From Acinetobacter nosocomialis NIPH 2119 (lineage in GTDB: Bacteria > Pseudomonadota > Gammaproteobacteria > Pseudomonadales > Moraxellaceae): a stretch of 64,000 bases of DNA. The DNA is taken from contig NZ_KB849239.1 of assembly GCF_000368085.1 (NCBI RefSeq), positions 3,127,715-3,191,714 of the forward strand, in the 5' to 3' direction. The stretch's first letter is position 1. The number at the start of each line of letters is the position of its first letter. This document shows positions 19,501 to 28,560 of this stretch, piece by piece. The translations under genes were made by a program, and so were the position numbers. The notes beneath the pieces were generated by a model. It saw only the letters and a program-made list of their open reading frames with translations. It made no database searches and was not told the DNA's origin.

Positions 19501-19700
19501 ACGCAACCGTACGCCGTTTCCGTCCAATTATTCTGACAGCCTTGGCAGCGGTATTAGCAATGATCCCACTTTCACGAAGTATTTTCTTCGGTCCAATGGC
19601 CGTTGCAATTATGGGTGGACTGATTGTAGCCACCTTGCTGACATTATTTTTCCTGCCTGCATTGTATGCTGCGTGGTTTAAGGTGAAAAAAACAGCATAA
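16575..19700 (+). CDS. RND-family efflux permease (AcrB/TriC-like)
   Basis: The 1041-residue pump has 12 predicted helices with two large periplasmic loops after TM1 and TM7, the normal RND layout and length. The proton-relay aspartate pair is in TM4 (LALGLLVDDAIIAVEMMA), and the N-terminus WALNNKGIVLYFMLLLAIIGAISYSKL with SEDPPFTFKVMVV resembles the TriC-like branch of the family rather than AdeB/AdeJ. It exports hydrophobic or amphiphilic compounds using the proton gradient. It is not one of the named A. baumannii pumps that I can recognise. Regulation is expected through the neighbouring TetR protein. Confidence 0.93.
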   Translation: MKFNLSEWALNNKGIVLYFMLLLAIIGAISYSKLSQSEDPPFTFKVMVVKTFWPGATAKEVSTLVTDRIEKELMTTGQYEKIMAYSRPGESMVTFVAKDSLTSAQIPDVWYNVRKKVNDIRTELPSGVQGPFFNDEFGDTFGNIYVLTGKDFDYALLKEYADRLQLQLQRVKDVSKVELIGLQDQKIWIEISNTKAVQLGIPLSAIQEALQKQNSMASAGFFETGTDRIQIRVSGHLNSVDEIKKIPLLVGNKTIQLGDVADVYRGFSQPAQPRMRFMGENGIGLAVSMRKGGDIIALGKNLESEFAQLQKTLPLGMKLQKVSDQPVAVQRSIHEFVKVLAEAIIIVLLVSFFSLGFRTGLVVAFSIPLVLAMTFAGMNVFDVGLHKISLGALILALGLLVDDAIIAVEMMAIKMEQGYSRIKAAGFAWKTTAFPMLTGTLITAAGFLPIATAQSSTGEYTRSIFQVVTIALLVSWVAAVLFVPYLGEKLLPDFTKTGHQAPWYVRLWARLTKKPQPQTIEISQDHHYDPYQSSFYLRFRKMVEFCVTYRKTVIATTVGIFVLSVLMFKMVPQQFFPPSNRTEILVDLKLEEGASLTATEQAVKKVEQFLSKQKGIDNYVAYVGTGSPRFYLPLDQQLPQASFAQFVVLATSLDDRDEIRRSLETQIKQLLPQVRTRVSLLENGPPVGYPLQYRVSGEDLNLVRKEAQQVAKVIGENPNTTNVHLDWGEPSKIIAIQIDQDRARQMGVSSVDLANFLNASITGSAIEQYREKRELIEIRLRGDQAERVEVASLASLAVPTANGTTVPLAQIAKIEYKFEDGLIWHRNRLPTITVRADIRTKLQPATVVGELAESMDKLRAELPSGYLIEVGGTVEESARGQSSVNAGMPLFLAVVMTLLMIQLKSLSRATIVFLTAPLGLIGVVLFLLLFNKPFGFVAMLGTIALSGMIMRNSLILIDQIEQDRQAGHPTWEAIIDATVRRFRPIILTALAAVLAMIPLSRSIFFGPMAVAIMGGLIVATLLTLFFLPALYAAWFKVKKTA

Positions 19701-19724
19701 AATACATAAATTTTTTGTGAATAA

Positions 19725-19762
19725 AGGTGCGAAATATTGAAAACTCCAATATAGTAGCACCT
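19725..19762 (+). terminator. Possible terminator after the RND permease
   Basis: An imperfect hairpin with arms AGGTGC and GCACCT at the base and AATATTG/CCAATAT inside lies 25 bases after the permease stop. It is followed by GTCTTTAC, a weak T tract, so termination efficiency is doubtful. Confidence 0.4.
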
Positions 19763-19839
19763 GTCTTTACACAAAAAATACAGGATTATTTCACTGCATA
19801 AAAAATAGGCACAGTGCAGTGAATTGAGGTGAAATACAG

Positions 19840-20217
19840 ATGGGGCAAGACCATATCGAACAGCATCGCCGTTATATTGTGATTTCTTATGCGTTCATGT
19901 TTCTTGCATTGTTTACGGTTATTTTTGCGGCCTTTGCTTATCTGGTCGCTCGTAAAGTAGCTGTTGTGGATGATGCGGAAGTTTGGATTCATGCTCATGC
20001 GCTCTGGATTATGCGCAATGGTATTCTATTCCTCTTCATGTCAGTTTTTGCTGTTGTTTGGTTTATTCCTCTTTTCTTTTTTGCATGGAACAGTAACCTT
20101 TGGGTAACGGCATCAACAGTTGCTGGTGTTGTTTTTAGCGCTATTGCTTGGTTATTTTTATTAAATGCATGGTTAAAAGGCTTGTCTAAATATTTAAAAA
20201 ATAAGGCAGTTTTTTAA
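19840..20217 (+). CDS. Conserved small inner-membrane protein
   Basis: The 125-residue protein has three clear hydrophobic helices (about 14-35, 60-82, 88-112) and a basic C-terminus GLSKYLKNKAVF. GAGGTG eight bases upstream supports the start. I do not recognise the family. It lies 104 bases before dnaJ on the same strand, without an obvious terminator between them, so it may share its transcript; that is the only contextual clue. Confidence 0.75.
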   Translation: MGQDHIEQHRRYIVISYAFMFLALFTVIFAAFAYLVARKVAVVDDAEVWIHAHALWIMRNGILFLFMSVFAVVWFIPLFFFAWNSNLWVTASTVAGVVFSAIAWLFLLNAWLKGLSKYLKNKAVF

Positions 20218-20321
20218 TATATCTGTTTTTTGAAAGTTTTCCCCTTGTAAATTCGGCTAAAGTCCCCCATTTAGTCGGCAATAGAGTATTGATAAAATTT
20301 CCGTGAGGAGCACCGCCAAAC

Positions 20322-21434
20322 ATGGCTAAACGTGATTATTATGAGGTTTTAGGCGTTTCAAAAACCGCAAGTGATGATGAGATCAAAAAAGCCTATCGTA
20401 AATTGGCGATGAAATATCATCCTGACAGAAACCCTGACAATGCCGAGGCTGAAGAAAAATTTAAAGAAGCTTCAGAAGCTTATGAGATTTTATCGGACAG
20501 CGAAAAACGCAGCATGTATGACCGTATGGGACATAATGCGTTTGAAGGTGGCTTTGGTGGCGCTGGTGGTGGCTTTGGCGGTTTCAGTGCAGAAGATATT
20601 TTTAGCCAGTTCGGTGATATCTTTGGTGGAGCGTTTGGTGGCGGTGGACGTCAGCAACGCCAACGTCGCGGTTCAGATTTACGCTATGTAATGGAACTTA
20701 CCCTTGAGGAAGCTGTAAAAGGGGTTAAGAAAACAATTACCTTTACTGCTCCGGCACCATGTGACGTGTGTGATGGTAAAGGCTCTAAAAATCCAAAAGA
20801 TGTAGAAACTTGTAAAACTTGTCATGGTTCAGGACAAGTGCGTATGCAGCAAGGTTTCTTCTCTGTACAACAAACTTGTGGCACATGTCGTGGCCAAGGC
20901 AAAATTATTAAGAACCCATGCCATGCATGTCATGGTTCAGGTGTAGCTGATCGTCAGCAAACATTAGAAGTCACTATTCCAGCGGGTGTCGACAACGGTG
21001 ACCGCGTTCGTTTAAGTGGTAAAGGCGAGGCGATCCGTGATGGTCAAGCTGGTGACTTATACGTTGAAGTGGTGGTTCGTGAACACGAAATTTTCCAACG
21101 TGATGGCGCCGATTTATATATGGACGTACCAGTAAGCATTGCGGATGCTGCACTTGGTAAAGAAATTGAAATTCCAACGTTGGAAGGTCGCGTTAGCTTG
21201 AAGATTCCTGAGGGAACTCAAACAGGTAAATTATTCCGTTTACGTGGTAAAGGTGTGCGCCCTGTACGTAGCAGTATGGTGGGTGATTTACTTTGCCGTA
21301 TCGTGGTAGAAACACCAGTCAACTTAACCTCTCGTCAACGTGAATTGCTTAAAGAATTACAAGCATCTTTCGATGGCGAAGACAGTGCCTCTTCACCAAA
21401 GAAAAAATCATTCTTTGATCGCTTATTCGATTAA
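20322..21434 (+). CDS. dnaJ: Chaperone protein DnaJ
   Basis: The 370-residue Hsp40 co-chaperone stimulates DnaK ATPase and delivers unfolded clients. The J domain (1-70) carries the HPD tripeptide in YHPDRNPDN; a Gly/Phe-rich linker (about 75-110) follows; the zinc domain has four CxxCxGxG repeats ([32 protein letters not shown]); the C-terminal substrate-binding domains complete it. A GAGGAG precedes the ATG. dnaK is not adjacent in this window, unlike in E. coli. A terminator follows. Confidence 0.98.
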
Positions 21435-21461
21435 TGATTGATTAGATCAGAAATTAAAAAG

Positions 21462-21493
21462 AAGGCGGATATTCAAAAATATCCGCCTTTTTA
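21462..21493 (+). terminator. Terminator of dnaJ
   Basis: Hairpin arms AAGGCGGATATT and AATATCCGCCTT with a short A loop, followed by TTTT. It lies 28 bases after the dnaJ stop and, being A/T flanked, could also serve the convergent minus-strand gene. Confidence 0.85.
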
Positions 21494-21547
21494 TTGCGCT
21501 GATTTATCTTATTATTGTTATTCTGCTTAAAAGAAAATGACTAGCGA

Positions 21548-21913
21548 TTACTCTGTAGGATGAGCGACATCAATATCGTCAACACTTACAATAAGTTCGT
21601 TTGATGCAACTGGAGCTACTACAGCCTCGACAGTAGCTTGAGTCACTGGTTGTACAGCTACTTTTACTGTTTCTACTTCTGCGGCTTTTTCTTCAATGAT
21701 CGGGTCGATATCTTCAACTTTAACTTCAGCATTAGTATTGCTTGCCAGACTTGTTTGAGGTGTAGGTGTTGCTGCCTGAGAATTTACATTCGTGGTAATG
21801 CGTGCTTTAGATAAGCTTTCTAGTGTGTCCCCAGGTTGGATTGCAGGCTCTGCAAATGCCATTGAACTCATCATCCCCATAACGGCTATTAAGCCCATAA
21901 TTTTCGAATGCAT
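21548..21913 (-). CDS. Small secreted protein, function unknown
   Basis: The start at ATG 21913 is set by an AAGGAG six bases upstream, giving 121 residues; an upstream in-frame ATG lacks such a site. A signal peptide (MHSKIMGLIAVMGMMSSMAFA) is followed by a low-complexity mature part rich in Val, Ala, Thr and acidic residues, with SNELIVSVDDIDVAHPTE at the end. The mature protein has no recognisable domain and is probably disordered and periplasmic. It is divergent from dapB. Confidence 0.7.
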   Translation of the reverse strand: MHSKIMGLIAVMGMMSSMAFAEPAIQPGDTLESLSKARITTNVNSQAATPTPQTSLASNTNAEVKVEDIDPIIEEKAAEVETVKVAVQPVTQATVEAVVAPVASNELIVSVDDIDVAHPTE

Positions 21914-22075
21914 GCTGAACTCCTTATAGTCATCTTTTTTCATTCGTGGCTCAGTAGTGTGCAGATCAATTCTTTAACTTTTGTGAAAACTGTTTAAATT
22001 TCGGTTCATCTTAAAAAATATTTTTTACTTTTTATTGTGAGCAAAGAGTTTTGATATAGTAAGCCAATTACGTAA

Positions 22076-22918
<843 letters not shown>

Positions 22919-22969
22919 ACCATCTGTACACGTCCTATATGTGGCGAGAAAAACAAGATAGAGCAGAAC

Positions 22970-23623
22970 ATGAATAAAAAACAAATTGCTTTAACCACTC
23001 TTCTTTGCTTAAGCAGCCTCTGTGCAGGGGCTGCCTCTACAGACAAGGCTAAACTCAGTCTAGACCGTAATCATATTAAAGTCTGGACCTATCAAAAGGC
23101 CGATAATCCAGTCTTTCAATACAAAGCTGAAACAACCTTTGATGTACCCATTGAGCGTGCTGTTGCAGTAATTTTAGATGTAAATCGCGCAGCGCAATGG
23201 GTTCCTTATATGGGTAAAGTTGAAATGCTCTCTCAAGATGAGAAGAAGGGTGAATTTACTTTATATATGGTATTAGATTTTCCTTTTCCCCTAAAAGATC
23301 GCGATGTAGTTGTTAAAGGAAAAATGAGTAAAGCCGCTAATGGTGTTATTACGATTAAGAACACAGCGATTAATAGTAATTATCCGACTCAACCCGATGT
23401 GGTTCGTTTAACCCGTTATGAAGGTGAATGGACGTTCCAGAAATTAGCGAATAACAAAGTTAAAGTAACCACGAGTGGCTACGCTGACCCAGCTGGTTCA
23501 ATTCCTTTAAGCTTTGTAAATATGTTTGTTCAGCAGCAACCGTATCAGATGCTGCTTAAAATGAAGCGGGAAGTAATGAACCCGATTTATGAGCAACCTA
23601 AATTACCCGATATTTTAAAATAA
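22970..23623 (+). CDS. Secreted START-domain lipid-binding protein
   Basis: The 217-residue protein has a signal peptide (cleavage near AGAAS, residues about 20-23) and a START/SRPBCC fold over the rest: FDVPIERAVAVILDVNRAAQWVPYMGKVEML, VLDFPFPLKDRDVVVKGKM and SLVPLSFVNMFVQQQPYQMLLKMKREV-like segments (here SIPLSFVNMF) are typical. START proteins hold hydrophobic ligands; a periplasmic member could carry lipids, but no ligand is known. It lies 51 bases after dapB on the same strand and probably shares its transcript. Confidence 0.85.
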   Translation: MNKKQIALTTLLCLSSLCAGAASTDKAKLSLDRNHIKVWTYQKADNPVFQYKAETTFDVPIERAVAVILDVNRAAQWVPYMGKVEMLSQDEKKGEFTLYMVLDFPFPLKDRDVVVKGKMSKAANGVITIKNTAINSNYPTQPDVVRLTRYEGEWTFQKLANNKVKVTTSGYADPAGSIPLSFVNMFVQQQPYQMLLKMKREVMNPIYEQPKLPDILK

Positions 23624-23630
23624 GTAAGTG

Positions 23631-23662
23631 AAAAAAAGCGCCTGATCTCAGGCGCTTTTTTT
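23631..23662. terminator. Bidirectional terminator
   Basis: Arms AAAGCGCCTGA and TCAGGCGCTTT, flanked by A and T runs, lie between the convergent START-domain gene and MFS gene and can stop transcription from both sides. Confidence 0.9.
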
Positions 23663-23663
23663 A

Positions 23664-24854
23664 TTAATCTGAACACTGTTGCAAAGCTTGTGTCGGGCTG
23701 CTTTCACGTTTGATTTGGAATAGAACCAATAACAAACCTAACCCTGCCAATAATGCACCAGCAAATGATACTGCGCTATAACCCCAACCTAAATCGAGTA
23801 CTAACGCACCTGCTGCTGCACCGACTGCGTTACCTAGGTTAAACGCACCGATATTTACTGAAGAGGCAAGCCCTGGAGCTTCGTAAGCCACTGACATTAC
23901 CCGCATTTGTAATGGCGGTACCAAAGCAAAGGTTGCTGCACCCCAAATCACTAACGCAATGGCTGCTCCAATCTGGCTTTGGGCAAGAATAGGGAAAGTC
24001 ACCATCATCACAATCAACAGTATCAGGAAACCAATTAGGGTTTTGTTGATAGATAAGTCTGCAAAACGACCGCCTAAATGGTTACCAATTGAGAAACCGA
24101 CACCAATCAACACCAACATGAACGTAATGAAGGTCGGTGAAGCATGGGTAAACTCAGTCAAACTTGGCGCAATATAGGTATAGAGCGTAAACATTGCTCC
24201 TGCACCAAGTACGGTTGTGAGTAATGCAAGCACCACAGGAGTACGCGTTAATACCTTCAACTCGGCCTTTACATTAGGTTTTTGGGCAACCATACCTTGC
24301 GGTAGTGCTTTCCATAAAGCGAGCATAGTAATAACGCCGAGCACGGAGATTGCAAGGAAAGACATACGCCAGCCAATATTTTGCCCAACCCATGTTGCCA
24401 AAGGTACACCACCAATATTGGCAATGGTTAAACCCATAAACATGGTTGCTACAGCACTGGCTTGTTTGTGCGCAGGTACAATACTCGCTGCCACAACAGA
24501 GCCAATCCCGAAAAAGGCACCGTGGTTCAGGCTTGTAATGAGACGTGCACCTAATAAGCTCATATAGCTTGGTGAAAACGCTGCAATCAGGTTACCCACC
24601 GTAAAGATCGCCATCAAAAAAATAAGCGCATTACGTCGTGCAAAACCACCAAACCATAGGGTCATGAAGGGGGCACCGAGCATTACGCCAAGTGCATAGC
24701 CTGTAATTAACATTCCGGCTGTTGGAATTGAAATACCTAAATCATGAGCGATATTCGGTAGCAATCCCATTGGAGAAAATTCCGTGGTACCAATAGCAAA
24801 GGCACCAATTGCCAAGGCCAATAACGAGAACGCTGTATTTGATTGAGTGTTCAT
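23664..24854 (-). CDS. MFS sugar/drug exporter, YdhP/AraJ-like
   Basis: With ATG at 24854 (MNTQSNTAFSLLALAIGAFAIGTTEF) the protein has 396 residues and 12 helices. The start motif AIGAFAIGTTEFSPMGLLP is characteristic of the AraJ/YdhP group of DHA1 drug:proton antiporters. The loop 2-3 signature is visible as the ARRNALIF region. An in-frame ATG at 24923 would overlap the upstream gene. It lies four bases after the dkgB stop, so both are likely one transcription unit; the pairing of an exporter with an aldo-keto reductase suggests removal of a toxic aldehyde or its product, but this is inference. Confidence 0.9.
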   Translation of the reverse strand: MNTQSNTAFSLLALAIGAFAIGTTEFSPMGLLPNIAHDLGISIPTAGMLITGYALGVMLGAPFMTLWFGGFARRNALIFLMAIFTVGNLIAAFSPSYMSLLGARLITSLNHGAFFGIGSVVAASIVPAHKQASAVATMFMGLTIANIGGVPLATWVGQNIGWRMSFLAISVLGVITMLALWKALPQGMVAQKPNVKAELKVLTRTPVVLALLTTVLGAGAMFTLYTYIAPSLTEFTHASPTFITFMLVLIGVGFSIGNHLGGRFADLSINKTLIGFLILLIVMMVTFPILAQSQIGAAIALVIWGAATFALVPPLQMRVMSVAYEAPGLASSVNIGAFNLGNAVGAAAGALVLDLGWGYSAVSFAGALLAGLGLLLVLFQIKRESSPTQALQQCSD

Positions 24855-24858
24855 GAGT

Positions 24859-25662
24859 TTAGTCCCAAACAGGTGCCCATGGCTCTGGGCTAACTTCACG
24901 GCCATTACGGTCGAGCTCAGCAATCATTTGCATTTCAGCTGAAGTTAACTCGATATCCTGTGCTTTTAGGTTGCTAATCAGGTTTTCACGTTTAGTCGAA
25001 GATGGAATAACTGCAAAACCACGTTGCAATGCCCATGCCAGTGCAATTTGTGCTGTTGACGCTTTATTTGCTGCCGCAATTTCAGCTAAAACAGGATCTT
25101 GAAGCACTTTGCCATATGCAAGCGTCATGTATGAAGTGACATCAATATTCTTCTCTTGTAAGAAATTTACAAGTTTATGGTTTTGAAGATAAGGGCTCAG
25201 CTCAATCTGGTTCGTTGTAATATGCTCTACACCAATTGTGTCAATTGCTTGTTGGGTAAGTGCAATATTGAAGTTCGAAATACCAATTTGTTTGGTTAAG
25301 CCTTGTTGTTTTGCTTCAAGTAAAAGCTGCATGATTTCAGGAATCGAAACACCTAAGTCCGGTGCTGGCCAGTGAATCAAAGTTAAATCGACATGTTCAG
25401 TACGAAGCTTTTGTAAGCTCTCTTTTAAGCTTGGAATAAACTTCTCTTGGGCAAAATTATCTACCCAGATTTTTGTAGTTAAAAATAAGTCCTGACGTGA
25501 TACGCCACTTTCAGCAATCGCTTGACCAATTGCTGCTTCATTTTCATAAATTTGAGCAGTATCAATTGCACGATAACCGACATCTAGCGCATTTTTAACA
25601 GAATCAATCACAGCTTGTTCTTTAAGGCGGAAAGTTCCTAGACCAAAACGTGGGATATTCAT
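24859..25662 (-). CDS. dkgB: Aldo-keto reductase DkgB (2,5-diketo-D-gluconate/methylglyoxal reductase)
   Basis: With ATG at 25662 ([18 protein letters not shown]), preceded by AGGTGA, the protein has 267 residues, the E. coli DkgB length, and aligns with it from end to end ([81 protein letters not shown]). The catalytic tetrad is present: Asp and Tyr in DTAQIY, Lys in TTKIW, His in LIHW. It reduces 2-oxoaldehydes such as methylglyoxal with NADPH. The adjacent LysR gene is the YafC homologue, as in E. coli. Confidence 0.95.
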   Translation of the reverse strand: MNIPRFGLGTFRLKEQAVIDSVKNALDVGYRAIDTAQIYENEAAIGQAIAESGVSRQDLFLTTKIWVDNFAQEKFIPSLKESLQKLRTEHVDLTLIHWPAPDLGVSIPEIMQLLLEAKQQGLTKQIGISNFNIALTQQAIDTIGVEHITTNQIELSPYLQNHKLVNFLQEKNIDVTSYMTLAYGKVLQDPVLAEIAAANKASTAQIALAWALQRGFAVIPSSTKRENLISNLKAQDIELTSAEMQMIAELDRNGREVSPEPWAPVWD

Positions 25663-25782
25663 GTATTCACCTGAAATTAAATAATTGTTTAACTTGAGGT
25701 GCATTTTGCTTTTTTTATTGTTGCGAAAAAATAGATGAATAAGCAAAATATCTTTGAAGTTTAGTCAATAATAGAATAAACC

Positions 25783-26685
25783 ATGAAATCAACAATTGAA
25801 GAACTTATTGCCTTTATCACAATTGTTGATACAGGTTCATTTGTGGCGGCAGCAGAACATTTAAAGCAAACACCTTCAGGGGTGAGTCGATCTTTAACAC
25901 GTTTGGAAGCGAAGTTAGATGTGACGTTGTTAGAACGAACAACGCGTAAACTAAAACTCACTCAAGAAGGGCAACAGTTCCTTACGAAGGCTCGAAAAAT
26001 TTTAAATGAACTGAATGCGGCCGAAGAAGAACTACAAAAGTCTGATCAGGGGACTGCTGGCCTTATTCGTGTTGATTCCGCCACACCGTTTGTTTTGCAC
26101 GTGATTGCACCATTAATGCATAAGTTCCGTGAGTATTACCCCGATATTGAAATCGAGTTAAATAGTAATGATCAGGTGATTGACTTACTTCAGCATAAAA
26201 CCGATGTCGCATTTCGATTTGGGGAGCTTAATGACTCTAGTCTGCACGCCAAATTGGTATGTAAGAGCCGTTTATATATTGTGGCAAGTCCTGACTATCT
26301 AGCTCTTAAGGGAACACCAACACAACCTGAAGAACTTAAACGGCATGATTTAATTGGCTTTACTAGACCTACTTATATCAATAGCTGGCCAATTAAAATT
26401 GGTGACGAATATTTTTTCGCACAAGCAAACATTAAAGCTTCTAGTGGTGAGACTGTACGCCAGCTGACGATTAGAGGACATGGTATTGCACGGCTATCTG
26501 AATTTGAAATTTGGAAAGATATGGAAGAAGGGAGATTGATTGCATTATTTGAAGATCAAATTGAACATCAATATCAAAGCATCCATGCTGTGTATTATCA
26601 ACAAGAGCATCTACCAAGACGAATACGCTTATTTATTGAGTTTTTGGTAGAACAGTTAAAAGATGGTTTTAAAACCTGTCTCTAA
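25783..26685 (+). CDS. LysR-family regulator, YafC-like
   Basis: The 300-residue regulator has the N-terminal helix-turn-helix (EELIAFITIVDTGSFVAAAEHLKQTPSGVSRSLTRLE) and a substrate-binding domain. It aligns well from memory with E. coli YafC (SATPFVLHVIAPLMHKFREYYPDIEIEL, DVAFRFGELNDSSLHAKL, GFTRPTYINSWPI). It is divergent from dkgB with a 120-base spacer, so it most likely controls dkgB and the MFS gene behind it. The last 17 bases overlap the convergent lipoprotein gene. Confidence 0.92.
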   Translation: MKSTIEELIAFITIVDTGSFVAAAEHLKQTPSGVSRSLTRLEAKLDVTLLERTTRKLKLTQEGQQFLTKARKILNELNAAEEELQKSDQGTAGLIRVDSATPFVLHVIAPLMHKFREYYPDIEIELNSNDQVIDLLQHKTDVAFRFGELNDSSLHAKLVCKSRLYIVASPDYLALKGTPTQPEELKRHDLIGFTRPTYINSWPIKIGDEYFFAQANIKASSGETVRQLTIRGHGIARLSEFEIWKDMEEGRLIALFEDQIEHQYQSIHAVYYQQEHLPRRIRLFIEFLVEQLKDGFKTCL

Positions 26686-27043
26686 AAGTTCCATAGATAT
26701 CACTTGGAAAGTGAACTTCTAAAATGGGTATTGTTTGTCCTTCTGCTGAATGTTGGAAAAGAAAATAGCTTTTTTGCTGGTCTCGGCAGCTAAAATATAA
26801 GTTTGAATAAACTGAATTCACCATGACAACTTCATTTGAGCTATTTCGTTTATATTGATAATGAGAAATCGCACTGGTCTCGTCATCAGTTCGCTGTTCC
26901 ATTTTGTAGTCTTGTTGGTTGGTCATTTTTAAATAACCTTCAATCAAACTTTGGCAAATCGTGTGTCTGTGCTGCTCATTTTTGGGCTGTGGTTGGCAAC
27001 CTGCTAAAACAATAGTAAATAACAATATAGCTTTTAATTTCAT
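26669..27043 (-). CDS. Small lipoprotein, function unknown
   Basis: ATG 27043 starts a lipoprotein signal peptide MKLKAILLFTIVLAGC whose lipobox is VLAGC; the mature part of about 108 residues shows no recognisable domain. The segment HTICQSLIEGYLKMTNQQ and a C-terminal HFPSDIYGTFRDRF are the most distinctive. The 3' end overlaps the convergent LysR gene by 17 bases. Start confidence is moderate because the ribosome site is weak (AAAGAG). Confidence 0.7.
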   Translation of the reverse strand: MKLKAILLFTIVLAGCQPQPKNEQHRHTICQSLIEGYLKMTNQQDYKMEQRTDDETSAISHYQYKRNSSNEVVMVNSVYSNLYFSCRDQQKSYFLFQHSAEGQTIPILEVHFPSDIYGTFRDRF

Positions 27044-27133
27044 TAGGTTGTTACTCTTTGAGTTGATTTCCATAGCCTAAAGGTGTTCTATAAACCAGTA
27101 CAGATACAGAAATTTTTAAAAAAGCAGCACAGA

Positions 27134-28558
27134 ATGACTTTCCAATATCAGGTTCTTGCTAACCAATTAGCACACCGTATTTATCAAGATGAACTGAAAC
27201 CTCATCAGAAGCTTATTTCCTTACGAGATTTTGCCCGTCAACATGGTATTAGCTTAAGTACCGCAAAAAGTTGCTATGAATTGCTTGAGGCGAGGGGGCT
27301 TATTTATGTAAAGCCGAAGTCAGGTTATTTTGTGGTTGCTCGCACCCCATCTAGCCCTATTCCGGATAGTCCGGATTTCTTATCTTTACCTCGGCATGTC
27401 TCAAATCTGGAATTGCATAACCAAATTCAGGAAGCTGCCTTACAAAGCCATCTTGTACCTTTAGGATCGATTCAGTTAACGCCGCACTTTATTCCTGTAG
27501 AGGGTTTACGTCGTTCTATTCAACGTGCTTTAAAAAATTGTCAGCCTCAAGATTTTCTTTATTGTAATAAACAAGGCCATGAACAATTAAGAAAAGCGCT
27601 ATCTGATCATTGGCGTGAAGATGGTATTTATATCGCTCCAGAAGATATTTTTATTACCAATGGCTGTATGCCGGCTTTGTCTTTAGTAATTCAGAAACTC
27701 ACTGAAGTGGGCGATAGTATTCTTATTCCTACACCCACCTACAATGGTCATTTACAGTTATTAGCAAGTTTAAAACGACAAATTGTTGAGATTCCGGCAG
27801 ATCATCGCGGAATTGATCTTGAGCGCTTAGAGTCTTTAATGCAGCAAGGTTTGGTGAAGGTTTGCTTAATGACAGCCAACTATCAAAATCCTTTGGGATA
27901 TTGTTTTAGTAATGCAGAGAAACAGAAGATTGCTGAGTTAGCTGCAAAGTATCAGTGTTTTATTATTGAAGACGATATTTTTGGTGAGTGTGGCTACAGT
28001 AGTGAACGGCCATTACCCATTCGATATTGGGACCGCGAAGGTTATGTCATTTGGTGTGGTTCAGTGTCTAAGTCTTTGTCGAGTGCGTATCGAGTAGGGT
28101 GGTTTTGTTTAACAACAAAGCTAGAACATTTAAAACTTGAACTGCTGGTAAGTAATATTGGCGTGAATACACCCTTGCAGTTAGGTCTAGCTGATTTTAT
28201 TTATAGTCGTGGTTATCGAGAGCATTTAGAGCAGTTAAGACCCAACTTGATGCGACAAGTCGAAGAATACCGTAGCTGTATTTTAAAAGCTTTTGAAGGT
28301 ATACCAATTGCATTGAGCCAGCCCGAAGGCGGATATGCATTATGGATACAGTTACCTAAGAGTGTAGATAGTTTAGCGCTCTATTACACTGCTCAAGCTC
28401 AGGGAATTACGGTGGTACCGGGTCATGTTTTTGGTGAGGATGAACGCTATCGACATTTCATTCGTTTAAACGCAGGCCATGAGTTAACTGCCGATGTCCG
28501 CCAAGCAATTATGAGCTTGGCAGACTGGTCGCGACAACAGATGAAAACAGTGAGTTAG
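27134..28558 (+). CDS. MocR-type GntR regulator with aminotransferase domain
   Basis: The 474-residue protein combines a GntR winged helix (about 1-70, LRDFARQHGISLSTAKSCYELLEARGLIYVKPKSGYFV) with a fold-type I PLP-dependent aminotransferase domain (about 95-465; GHEQLRKAL, TNGCMPALSLV, and the PLP-lysine region WCGSVSKSLSSAYRVGW). MocR regulators sense PLP or amino acids and usually control the adjacent divergent or convergent gene. ATG 27134 is preferred over a GTG at 27083 because it begins directly before the GntR domain. Target unknown; the gene converges on an alcohol dehydrogenase with a two-base gap. Confidence 0.9.
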   Translation: MTFQYQVLANQLAHRIYQDELKPHQKLISLRDFARQHGISLSTAKSCYELLEARGLIYVKPKSGYFVVARTPSSPIPDSPDFLSLPRHVSNLELHNQIQEAALQSHLVPLGSIQLTPHFIPVEGLRRSIQRALKNCQPQDFLYCNKQGHEQLRKALSDHWREDGIYIAPEDIFITNGCMPALSLVIQKLTEVGDSILIPTPTYNGHLQLLASLKRQIVEIPADHRGIDLERLESLMQQGLVKVCLMTANYQNPLGYCFSNAEKQKIAELAAKYQCFIIEDDIFGECGYSSERPLPIRYWDREGYVIWCGSVSKSLSSAYRVGWFCLTTKLEHLKLELLVSNIGVNTPLQLGLADFIYSRGYREHLEQLRPNLMRQVEEYRSCILKAFEGIPIALSQPEGGYALWIQLPKSVDSLALYYTAQAQGITVVPGHVFGEDERYRHFIRLNAGHELTADVRQAIMSLADWSRQQMKTVS

Positions 28559-28560
28559 TT

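Noticed and set aside
19786..19998. Minus-strand ORF overlapping the small membrane protein start
   Set aside because: Its frame is antisense to the better supported plus-strand gene with a good ribosome site.
24217..24567. 116-codon plus-strand ORF inside the MFS gene
   Set aside because: Antisense shadow of a clear membrane-protein gene; the product resembles a mirror of a hydrophobic frame.
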